NCBI RefSeq assembly: GCF_018860155.1
Contig: NZ_JAHKNI010000004.1
Span: 558,001-622,000, forward strand
Reading direction: 5' to 3'
DNA length: 64,000 nt
From: Nocardia albiluteola
GTDB lineage: Bacteria > Actinomycetota > Actinomycetes > Mycobacteriales > Mycobacteriaceae
In this document: positions 37,301 to 49,300 of the stretch, in pieces
Layout: every line of letters starts with the position of its first letter
How positions within the stretch are numbered: the first letter of the stretch is position 1
Position numbers and translations under genes: made by a program
The notes under the pieces: model-generated
The model's database searches: none
Told to the model about the DNA's origin: nothing
What the model saw: the letters and a program-made list of their open reading frames with translations, nothing else

Positions 37301-40300
37301 GGCACGCGCTTGTTCGAGCAAGCGAGGAATGCAGCTGCGGGGCAACTGCATTGGTTCGTCACCCCGGACACCCCGGCCGTCGAGTTCTTCCGGAAGCAGG
37401 GCGCTGTCGCGGCCGGGCCGGCACCCGCTCCACCGCTGGGAGACTACCTGGGCGAGGAAGACGCGTCTCAGCTGCAGATGGTGTGGCTGTCGCCGGAGGC
37501 GGTCGGGCCGGTCGCCTCGGATGATGATGTGCTCGCATTGCTGCGGCAGCATTTCGCGGGCCGCGACGACGTCACGGACGACATGCTCACCGCTGCACTG
37601 GAACTGGACGAGCGGGGTGGTCATCGGGCTGGGCTGGTCGCCAAGGGGGTGCTGCAGCTTCGGTTGGAGATCCTTGACAGCTACCGTCCGCACGAGCTGC
37701 GTGCACTACTGGACCAGCCGATCGCCGCCGACGACATCGCGTGGCGCGTCCGCGTGCTGGCCGCCTATATCGAACAGCAGCTGCACCCCGTCGACGATCG
37801 AGAGTTCGCACATCCGCAGGTCCTGCTGAGTTCGGTACTCGTGGGCGGGGACGGTGCGAACGCCGTGACGAGTGGCGATGCCGATCGGGAGCCGGCCACG
37901 CTGACCATCCAGGCGGATTCCGGGGACGAGGGATCTCGGCTGGCCGCGGCTGCCCGAGTCTGGGATTGGTTGTCCGAGGTGCTGTCCGGATGGCCGGCCG
38001 ATCGGATCGATGAGGCGGGTTGGGGGGCGTCCGACCGGGTTGAGCGCGCGTTGCGCTTTGCGGGCGAGGTTCGGATCCGGGTCGGGATCAGCGGTGCGGC
38101 CGGTGACCGGCGCGCCGTTGTGTCGGTTGGCGATTCGACCTTCGAGGTGAGCGAATCACTGCACTGGCCGGCTTGGCTCGCCACGGCGTTGGCGCCGATT
38201 CGGCATGTGCGCGTGCATATTCCGGATGGGCTGGCGCTGGCTGTGCCGTCCGAGATGTTCGAGCGGCTGGCGAAAGCACTCGCACCGTTCGGCAGCCGGG
38301 GATCGCCGCTGGCGGTGGTGCAGGACAATATTGATCATGGGCTGCGGCACCGCGCTCGCATCAACCACGGTCGGCTGAATGCCCTACAGCACAATGTGGA
38401 ACCGATATACGTCGTCTGCCAGTTCGGCAATCAGAGCGTAGAACTGCATATCTATCCCTTCTGGGATCAGGACTTCCGGTTCGGCCGGAGCGGCTCGGGG
38501 TTGACCGGGCGCGGCGACCCCCCCGTATTGCTTGGCGGGTTCACAGCTGCGATCGTCGACGAGCTTCTCTCCGATAGGGGCGATGTCCCGGGCGGAAACG
38601 CAGCGCCGGCGCCCACCGTCGACAATGACGGATTCGGGCCCGATCCGGGGGCCGATGCAAGCTTCCGCGATCTCGATTTGGAACGTCAGCGCGAGATCCT
38701 GGAGCGCAGGCTGGGTATTGAGACGCCTGCCGACCGCGCGGCTTTCGATCGTCTGATGATGGAGCGTAAGTTCGCCGATATCGCTGATGTGGCCGGGCAG
38801 CAGCACCCGGAGTACCTGTTCGACGATCTCGAAGGGTATGTCAGTTGGCTTGATGCCTGCGTCTTCGCCGAATGCCATCGCACCAGCGATGGTGACCTCA
38901 CGGTGGAGTTCATTCAGGAGCTCAGCCGGCGGATAGGGGGTCGGGTGCGGCCGCGGGCGGGGGAGATCCGGGGAGATCTGGAGCCGAGCCGAAATTGGGG
39001 CTACGCCGTACTGGAGCGGCAGCTGACTCCGGAGGAGATCGCCGCCCTCGAGGAAAAGGGACTGACGTACGTCCCAGGGCCGTTCGACCCGGGCGAATTC
39101 GGAATTCTGTTTTCGCCGTTGGTAAACGGCCAGCCTGGCCCCCGGAAGGCGGAACCGCTCACCCCGGAGGGGAAGGCCGCCGCCGAAGCGGACCTGTCGA
39201 AACTCATGGGGTACCGGGAGGCGACCGAGACGTGGCCGGCCCCGACGTGCCAGTACGGCCTGCTCCTCTATCCCTATTACGGCACTGTCGAGGCCGCCCG
39301 GGAACAACTGGGGGCCATCTGCCGCTGGTACCGCGACGAGGTGAACCGACCCGACTTCGATCCGTTCCGGATCGCTACCGAGGTGCAGGTGCGGTACGTC
39401 AGCAAACATGACCTTGTCCACACCGAACGCGGCGGACGGGTCAGCCGAATCATGTTGAACTTCTTGCTGAAGAAGCTCAGCGGGGACGACAGTGCGTCCA
39501 GCGCGATCGTCGGGGAGTTCGACAACGACATGTTCGGTCTGTTCGAGGACTATTACCGACAGGTCCGCGACGGAATCGACGATTTCAGAGCGTGGCAGGC
39601 CATACGGGCGGACCCGGCGGCCGATCCGATCGTCATGCTCGGATTGGAATCGATGCGGCGGGTGTATCGATGGATGGGAGGCCTGCCACAGCCCTTCCCG
39701 CCGGGAAAGTTTCACAATCGCGAGCTGGCTCGGCAACTTCACGATGCGCTGCGACCGCTCGGCGTCGAGACCGATCAGCAGCTCGACGCCTCGTGCCGCG
39801 TATTCGACAGTCTCGCTGACGCATTCGACTTGATACGGACCAGCCGGCCCGGGACGGTCATCGTCATGCGGGTTCGCCGCACGGGCAGCGCTCCGACTCC
39901 GCTCGTCTGGCGCAAGCAGGTCGCCGGCGAGCCGACGGTCGAGATTGATCAGAATGGCGACGAGGTCCGGCTGCTGCACCAGGTGGCGGACGACCCGTCG
40001 GTCGAATCGGTCGAGCTGGTTTTGTTCGATGAAGAAGGCCATCCGGTACCGGTCGATAACTCCTACGGACCGAGTAGCGGACAGGCGCCGGAGCCGGCAA
40101 CCGACGAGCCGGCCCACGGAATCTCACAGGGCAACCCCGAGGAATTGACGACCTATAAGCGCTCGGTGATCGAAGCAGTGCGACAGCTCGACCCGGAATT
40201 GCTGGAACACCCAGAAACCGAGGGGGCCGGCAGCATCCCGTCGGCCGAGGCAGAAGCGTTGCGGCAGGAGTACGTGAATGCGGCGATCAGGTTTGCTGAA

Positions 40301-43300
40301 GATCTCAGGCCGGATAAAGACCGGCCGGTAGACGTCGAGCCGACCCAGGATGGTGGGTTGGCGCTACACGTCGCCGAGGGGTGGAAGGCCTTTTTGCGCA
40401 CCCATTTCGCTGTGGCGCAGCCAGGAGAGAGGGATGGCTGGCGGCTCGAGGCAGAAGTGATGACGGCCGTGACAGATGTCCGCGCTGCCGCACCCGCGCT
40501 GGGCAGGCTGGCGGCGATGTCGGCGGGGGGTCCTTTCGCTGGGATCTCGCCGTACGAGCTATCGGCAAAATTCCAAACTCTGCTCGCGTATCTTGAGCCA
40601 CGCACGTTGCCGGACCGTGCCGTCGCACCGACGGCGGTGACGGTGCGATTCACCCACTTCGAGTCCGGCCGTGTGGAATTCGCGGTGGAGATGCAGGGGT
40701 GGTTGTCGCGGCGGATTGTGCTGCGCCTGCGTTCGCATCCCCTGGCAGTCGCGGGCCTTGCCGGCCACCTGCCTCCCGAAGCAGTTGTCGAATTCGACGT
40801 GACCCCTGAGAAAGACGGATACGACATCGCGAAGGTGACGAACACGGTTTTGGGTCTGACCGCGAGTCGTTGGCAGCGCGGCGTCACGGTTCCGGACCCA
40901 GAGGTGTCCGATTGGCTGCTGGAGCTGGCCGGTGTAAATCTGGAGCGGCAATCGTACCGAAGCCTTCGAACCCTACGCGTGATCATCGAGACAACCGGGG
41001 TCTGGGGTGCACGGCAGACCCGTGTCGTTGCCGATAACCTACTGCTCGAGGAGAGCCACGAACTCATCCTTCGGGAGCGGTTTGCCGAGAGTACCGTCGC
41101 CGCCGCCGAGCTGGCTCGGCCTTCGAGCGGCGACCGGATCGACCCCGGTGATTCGCGAGCAGGTGTTGCCCAGCGGTATTCGCGGCGGGCCGAACTGCAG
41201 GCGGAGCTCGAACACTTGGAGCTCGGGTCCTGGCTAAGTGTCACCGAGTTCCGCAGTGATGCTCCGATCGAGTTCCGTCTGTCCAAATTCCTGTGGAAGA
41301 TGGATCGCGTTGGCGCTCAGTCGGGTACGAGAGAGGAATTCGAGCGTGACGAAGCCGATCCCGACGTCATCGGATGGGAGGCGGTTTCATTCGATCCGAA
41401 CGGAGAACCGCTGGTTCCGACGCTGGAATACGTTCAGTATCTGCGGCGTAGCCGCGCGGCATTGGCCGAACGGGCGGATATCGGTCTGCCTGATGATGAT
41501 TCATTGCGGGCCTGGCGGGTGGCGATCGACCGAGCTCGTCGATTGGTTGCTGCTGATCTGACCTGGGTGGATCGCAAGCTCGCCGATCTACAGCGCGAGG
41601 CGGCCGAGCAAGCAGCGCTCGAGGTCGACCTGACGACCCTGCGCACGGTAGCCGAACCTCTGCTGTCCGGCACCGGAGCGGACGGGCTTCCCGGGCGTGC
41701 TGCGCTGGTCGCCCGCCTGGCTGCGCTGGATGAGTTGTCGGCTCTTGTGGGGCGGTGCCACACGGCGAGGCTGCGATTGGTCGGCGAGTTCGCGCGCGGG
41801 CCACTGGACGCCGAGCTGAACCGGCGTACCGGAACCCCGCACGGATATGACGTCGCCGAATTCAGCGGACCTGGCGACACCCCGGAATTGTGGATTGTCG
41901 CCGAGACTGACAACTTCATCGCCGCGCTGAGTAATGCGATCAAACGTACTAAGCGCCTGGGCGAGGCCCTGCTGCGAGGGTGGCACATTCGATACATTCC
42001 GGTCGCCGTCGGGTCGCTCGGAGTCGAACTGCTGCCCCGGGATCCCGACCCGATCGAGGTGGAGCGCGAATATCGTGCAGTATTCGAGCAGCTGCTGGTA
42101 CCGGCGCTGTTGAATGCGTATATCGATGCTCGGAGAAAGGAAGCATTCCCGGGTAGATATCAGAGGAACTGGCTTCCCGGCGTGCTCGACTGGTTGGGTA
42201 CGCATGTGGAATCGAGTGCTGGGGAATGGTTGCAAAGCGACTTCAATTCGGGCCCGGACAAGGTTGCGCTCCAGCTGGTTCAAAGCGGGGCGATATGGGA
42301 ATACATGCAGTCTGCGAAACCTGAACCGGACAACCGCAGGCTGGTGGAAGTGATGCAAATCCGCGGACAATCGGTGGTCATCCCCGTCGAGGAGAGCGCT
42401 ACGGGCGCATGGCGGGTATCGACCCCCCGTCCTGCCGCCGGACGCGGGGCAGTCGGCATTGCCGATGTGATGGCTGCGAATTTCCATTATCTGGCACCGT
42501 CCCCCGGCGAGGAATTCAGCAGTCTGGAGGAACTGGTCCTCGCGGTCAAGAATTGCCTAATTTACGGCGATCCGCTTTACGGCGGTACGCGGCTTCCATC
42601 GTATGCACAGCCGGTGGATGCCACCCCTGCCCCCATTTCAGCTCCGCGAGCGGGACGCCGCTCACCCGACTGGATGCGGCACTTGCCTTGGGCCTTCGAG
42701 GTTCAGGCGCGTGAAGCAGAGCAGGTGCGCGCCGTTCTGCAGACGAGATTCGATCCGGAGATTGTCGAGGCCCTGCAGCGCATCGCCGCCGACGACTCGA
42801 TAGTGGTGGATGCGGAGCTGTCGGAGCTCGAGGCCGCGGTCGCCGGGCTGCGCCCGCACTTCGGGGCCTTGAGTCTGTTGCACTGGCACGACCGACTGTT
42901 GGGCAGGCTGGCTCGACCACCGGGCATCGCGTCCGACGCGGCGGACAAGGCCAAGACTGGTGAGGGGGCTGCAAGTTCACCGGACGGTACCGCTTACTTC
43001 GTTACGGCGGTGGACGATCCGGGGGATGGCCCGATACGATCGCCCGGTGCCGAACGGGCGCCGCCCGAGGACGGTCTCGGCGAGCCGGCGGACGGGCCCG
43101 CGACAACTGATGTGGCCGACGGGCGCGCCGAATCCCTCTCGGATGGCGTCGGCGGAGTCGCTGATCCGATCGAAGCCGAGGAATCGTCGAGCCCCGCAGC
43201 CGCGGTCGAAACGGGGGTGAGTGCTCCCTTTGGGGCCAGCGAGAACCTCACCGCATCTTCGGAGTTGGTGAATCAGTGTGATCGGCTGGTGCTGGAACGA

Positions 43301-46300
43301 GCGGAAGCTGAAACCGGACATGGTTTTACCGGTTTCGGCAAAATCGGAATCGGCGGCGCGACGCAAGACGAACACCAAACCGCCTGGGGCGCAGCACTCC
43401 AAGGATTCGCCGACCACAACGACATCGCTGAGTGGGTCCGTACGATCGCCGAATCCATGTCTCCCGCGCGTCGTGACGGCGTCTTCGCCGTGGTGGTCGA
43501 CGAACGGGTCGATGGTGATGGCGAACCCATCGTCGACCAGCACGGAGTGGGCCACCACGCCAGTCGGTACGTTTACCGTTGTGACGCCGACGGGAGCAAC
43601 GGCCGCGTCGTCGTCGAGGACCCCGCCAACGGCATCGTCACCGATTACATCAGCGAAACCAGCGAACAAGTCGCCACGTACGGCACGACCAGGGCCAGCT
43701 TCTTCGACAAGCGCGGGAACTGGCTGCCCTGGCAAGGCACTGGTGAGCATGACACCGACCCACTGACGTCGAATATCGGCCAATCCGACCCGGCTCGTGC
43801 CGACCTCACCGAGATCGACCGTCTGGAGCGCGATCTCGGGATCGAGACACCGGCACAGCGGCTACTGGAGGCATGGCTGTTCATCGACCCCGAGCTCCTG
43901 AAGGTCGCCATCGCTGCCGGTGAGCCGCATCCGGAATTGTTACTCGGAGATGAAGCGTGGGCGAGACATTTGGCTGCTCGCGCGCATTCCCGGGCGCATG
44001 GCTCGCAGCCGCTGACCGTGGACTTTATTCGAGGTTTGCAGGAACGGTTCTCGGCGCGAACAGATCCGGTGAACGGCGAAGAACTCGAGACGAAACTCCG
44101 CGCGGCCCTCGAGCCTTTGCCGCGTCCGTTGACCCCGGGGGAGATCGCGGAGATCGCTAAGAATCCGCTCGTCACCTTCCTCCCGCCGGGAGAATTCGGT
44201 GATCACGGGATACTGGTGGGGCACGTGATCGCTACCCATGAGGGATCGTCCTGGTACCGGCCCTCGCCGGTGCCGATGACGGCCGCCGAATATGCTGTCG
44301 CCGACCACCCTCGGGCCTACTACATTTCGGATCCGCAGACCGTCCCGCACGGCGCGCTCCTCCATCCGCGTTTCCTCGATGAGAACGGCCGGCTGGAGGC
44401 CATGTGCCAGCGATACAACCAGTCTGTGGAGCGCAAAGCCCCCCCATCAGTTCTCGCCGCCGAGATCCACCGCTGGTTCATCGAGTTGTATCCCTTCAGT
44501 AGCAGTAGCCACGAGGTCGCGCGTTGGCTGATGAGTTGGTCGCTCGAGTCCAGTGGGTTGAGCCCGAGCGTTCTGGAGAATGCCGATGGTGCGCTGTACT
44601 CCAGCCCGAGGGCGTGGTCGCAAGCCATCCGAGCGGGAAGCAGGCTTTACGATCGGTGGGCGCAGGCCCTTGCATCGGATCCGGATATAGATGTGGTGGA
44701 GTTGTTCGGGCTCGGACAGTTCCGCGAACGATTCCGGGAAAGCTGGGACGACGCGCGGCCTTCCTTGCCGGGTCGGCGGCCCGGTGTTGCAGGTCTGGAA
44801 CGAATGGCCCGACGATCCTGTGCACCCTACGGCGGTCTCGACGATCTCATGGACGGGCAGGCCCAACTGCATATCGTGTCCGGCGACAGATTCGGCGGTG
44901 GACACAAATGGCCGGGTGCGCCGGGAAAGCCGGTGTTTCCTCCGGATTGGGGAACAGAGCGAATACTGGAGGCGGTTGCGCAGGTGGCGACCAGCCCGAG
45001 CAGCACCTGGACGTGGCGCAAGGGAAAGTCGGGGTCGTTCTACACCGATGCCGGGGAATTTTCGGTGATGCATATCGACGGCAAAGTCGATGGTCAACGG
45101 ATTCGCGTGGTGTTCGAACCCGCACGCAACCGGGTCATCACCGCGTTCCCGGTCGTGAAAGTCCGTGGCGCTGTATTCCGAGCCCGGATTCCCTGGGCGG
45201 AACTGCCGCATCCGCTGAGAGGGCCGCATTTGCCCGCCTTGCCGAGAATGCGCAGGTGGTTGGGTGCTCACCTACATCCGATCGGGCAGGACGGCACGAT
45301 TCCGTGGCGGCCGTCGGATTCGGCACGGCAGCAGCGGCTTTCGGATGTGCCATCGCCCAGCGGAGGCCGTTCCAGCGCGGCGGCCGACCCTGGGGGGGAC
45401 CAGGCAGAAATCGATCGGGCCGAATCCGCCGCCGCAAAGGTCGAGGTTGCCCAGGCGCTGTTGAGAAACCTGATCGAATTGATCAAGCTGAACGGAACCG
45501 CGCGAGACGGGGACGCGGTGCGGTGGCTGGGTGCCCTCTCCGATCTGCGCCCGTTGTTCGAGACCGCCGGGTGGACCGAGCAGTATGACGGGTTGATTTC
45601 GCGGTTGGCGAATCAGTGCGCGCCGCTGCTGTTGGCCAATTTTGCGAGGGAGACCGGACGTCCGGATATCCCGTTGCGGATTGCGGATCCGGCCGAGGGC
45701 ACGCCGGCGGTGCAGGTGTTCGAGGATTTCGGCGGGCAGGCGCAGCTCTATCGCGACATATTCGCGGTACGTGATGGTCTGCGCACATGGGGAGAGTGGC
45801 TGCGCGACCGAGGGTTGCTCGGTGAGCACGGTGTGTCGGTGATCGTGGCGGTTCCGCCGAGGACTGGCGAGGAATTGGGGCACACATATCGTCTGGTCTA
45901 CCTGCGCCAGGAAAACGGTGAACCGCGAATCGATCTGATCGATACGGTCGGATCGGAGGGGGACACAATTCGGGTTGTCCGGAAGCGCGGCTACTTTTCG
46001 GTCGAGGCCGATCCGGGCGAGGAGAATCACCGCGATCGGAATGTGGAGGTGTGGGCGGGTCTCACCGAGGGTGCGTATGCGGTGTCCTCGCTCGAGGCGC
46101 ACAAGAACACCGGGAAGAAGTCCCCGAACTTCCGGGTCGGCGCCCGTCGCGAAGCTCTCGGCGACCCGAGCGGCTCGGCAAGTCCCGGTGTGAGCGCGGA
46201 GTCGAATGGCTCCGAGGAGACGGTCTCACCCGCACCGAAGAGCAGGCGACGATTCACAGGCAACCTGTTCGGCCGACGGCGCAAATCCGGGCCCGAACGC

Positions 46301-49300
46301 TCCGACGACGGTTCGACCACTGTCGGGGCAGCGATTGCCGGGAGTCTGGCCGTTGCGGGTTTGGCCGCGGTGGCAGGAGTCCAAGCGGCAGTCCCGGTGA
46401 TTACGGTGGTCGGTGTTGCCTCGCTGGCCGCGGGCGCGGCGATGATTTCTCGGTATGTCGGCCGGCGTCGGCGTGCCGACGATGACGCCGGTGATAACGA
46501 ACGCCCCGGGGAAGTCGAATGGTCCGATGTCCGCCCGCTGCCGGATCGCCCCGATCGCGTCGGTCGCCGGCGTGTCCACTCCACTGTCGAGGCGAGACGG
46601 CGTTTCCCGCGGCAGATACGCCGCCGGCTGGCGAGACTGATGTCCGAGGTCGAGGGACATGCCAAGCGAGCGCGGGTGATGGCCAGGGCTATTCGTCAGG
46701 GCGCCGAGCTGCTCGGGGTACCGGTCGCCAGTCATCTCGACGACGAGCTCGAAGCCCTGGTGCTGCCGGAGGTCGAGGACGGACCGCACGAGGGCGATAT
46801 GCGAACGCTTTTCGCCCGGTACAACCAGGCAGTCGGTGCGATGCGGGCTGCCCGGACAGCGGCCGAGAACTATGCGGCGAGTGAGCATCTCGCGGCATCG
46901 GGTGCACGGCAGGTCCGGGATATGCCGGGATTCGGTTACCTCGCCGAGGAGAACCTTGTCCTCTACGTGTGGTCCGGCCCGGCGAAACGGCTCGACCTCA
47001 GCATGCGGCGCGAGCTGATGAACCGTGATCTCGACGTGCTCGAGGTGCAGCTTCGGGTCGACGGGGCCGGGCGCGTCTTCGTGCTGGAGTCCGACCTCCC
47101 GCAGGACCTTTTCAGATCGACGACGGAATTTGTCTTCGGTGACGGGCAAACCGAAATCAGAGGTTTGAAGAACTTCGTCGTGGACGCCCAGAATTATGTC
47201 CGTGGCGGTATGCACGAACTGTGGCGGCGCAAACCTGACGGAAGCTTCAAAGAGCGTTGGAAGCTCCTGAAGAAGAAAAATGTGCCGTGGCTGCGTCAGC
47301 ACGCTACCGACGGCCCCGCTCACGCCCGGAGAACTGACGGTGGCGCGTGGGAGGTAAATATCGGCAACTACATCGACGCGCACTTGCCCCCGGAATTGGC
47401 CGCTGAGAATGCGATCACGGCGACGATCTCGGTCGATATCCTGCTCAACCTGCTCCTGTGTGGCGGGGCGCTCGGTGATGATTTCGATCTCGAAGACCTG
47501 TTGGACGCCTACGGTAATCCGGACCTCGCCAGGGTGCGGCGCTCGCTGCTGAATTTCGTGGGCGACCCGGTGCATGCCGCCTGGCTGGAACGAAATCTGT
47601 CGACTGCGCAATTCGATCAGCTGCAGGACTACATCAATGCAATCAACCCGCGCGGTGACCTCGTCACAGAGCAGCAGTACTACGACCTTATCGCGCCATG
47701 CCTGGCGGTGGAATATCTCACTGCCTTCCATATCGCTCCGGCCGATGCCGAGGCGCTGGTGCCGGACCTGGTCGCCAGCCTCTCGAAACTCCTGGCCGAC
47801 AACAGATGGTCGGACCACGCCCGGCAGGACACGGTAGACAAGCTGTCGATGCTGCTGGGTGCTGCACTCGAGCAGGGCCCGGCGCAGGTGTGGTGGCGGA
47901 TGGTCGATGGAAAATTGCGTCTGTCGGTACACGGCCATGATGGCCCGGAAGGGCAATGGTTTACCGATGACGTTCGAACCGGGCTGGGCTCGAACATCAC
48001 GGTCGAGACGGCGCACCGCCATGCTGGCAAGAAGGTGTGGTTCGAACTGGGCGAGAATGACCGGCAACATCAGGCATCGGGGACTGTGGATGAGTCTGCC
48101 CTCGGGGATGATCCAGCAGGGGCATCGGCGCTCGATCGTGCGCCGCCGGCTCCAGATACGGACCGCGCGGCCCCTCGTCACGAGTCCAGGCCAGGGCAGT
48201 CGGCGCGTCGGCCCGACACCGACTCCGAGGATGGCTCGATCACGGTTGGGGGTGCGATAAGCGGGAGTGTGGCAGTCGCGGGCTTGGCCGCGGTGGCTGG
48301 GGTTCCGTTCGCCGTGCCAGTTGTGGCGGTGGCTGGAGTTTTCTCGCTGGCGGTGGGTGCGTTGGTGGTGGCGAGATATGTAGGCAAGCGCCGGGCACGG
48401 CGTGCGCCGCCGGTAGGGGAGCAGCCGTCGATCGAAACACGGCAGCCGGATGGAGACAGCGGTCTGCTGTACGTCATGGTGCCGGTCTCTCGTGACCTCG
48501 CCCGGCACATGCTGCCGGTGCCGGTGGACGACAAAGACGAGGGAAAGCAGATTGCCGCGCGGTTCCGGGAGGTGCGCGACGAATCCGGCGAGCAGGCGGC
48601 CGCGGATGACGTTGCGCGCCAACTGGCCGAGCGGCTCGGGGAGCCGGTGCGGACCGACCCCGAGACCGGCGAGATGTCCGCGGAGCAGCAGGAGGCGATT
48701 CGGGCGCACCTGCGTGGGTGTGCCGAGAAATTCCCGGTGCTGCGCTCGATCATCGATCATGCCGAGCAGCACGGGTGGCCGCGGATCGTGGTCAGCGAGC
48801 CCGGAATGATGCCGGACAACAACGGGATCGGCATTGCGGGCGGCCGGATGTGGCACGCTGTCGGGCAGGTGCTCGCAGCGCTCGCCGACGACCTGCACGG
48901 TCGGGATCGTCGTCCGGTGCAGGCGATTCCGGAGAGTTGGCTGGGGCGGGATCCGACGAGCATGGTCGATCTGGATGTGGCGTTGAAGCTGCCGGAGCGG
49001 ATGCGCGCTGAGATCATCGGTTACAGCGAGATGCTGGCGAACCGGATGAGCGACGATGGTACGGACGTGAAGTTCCGGCTGGGCGAAGCCGCGGAACCGC
49101 ACGTCACCCAGTTCACCCTCAGGGCGTGGGGGTGGGAGATTCCGCTGATTCTGGCCGCGGTGGATGAGGTCGCCGAAACCACCCTTCGCGGCGGCACCGG
49201 GCCCGAAATCGCGGACCGGCCGGCCGTATCACCGCGTGCGGGTGATCCGTGGCGCGGTGAACGGCCGAGCATCCCCGCCGAACTCGGCAGCGACGCTGCA

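Noticed and set aside
46226..49102. A 958-codon open frame on the minus strand inside the giant gene
   Set aside because: High-GC codon bias keeps the antisense frame open. Its composition is His/Arg/Pro-rich with no domain, and the plus strand there encodes recognisable domains.
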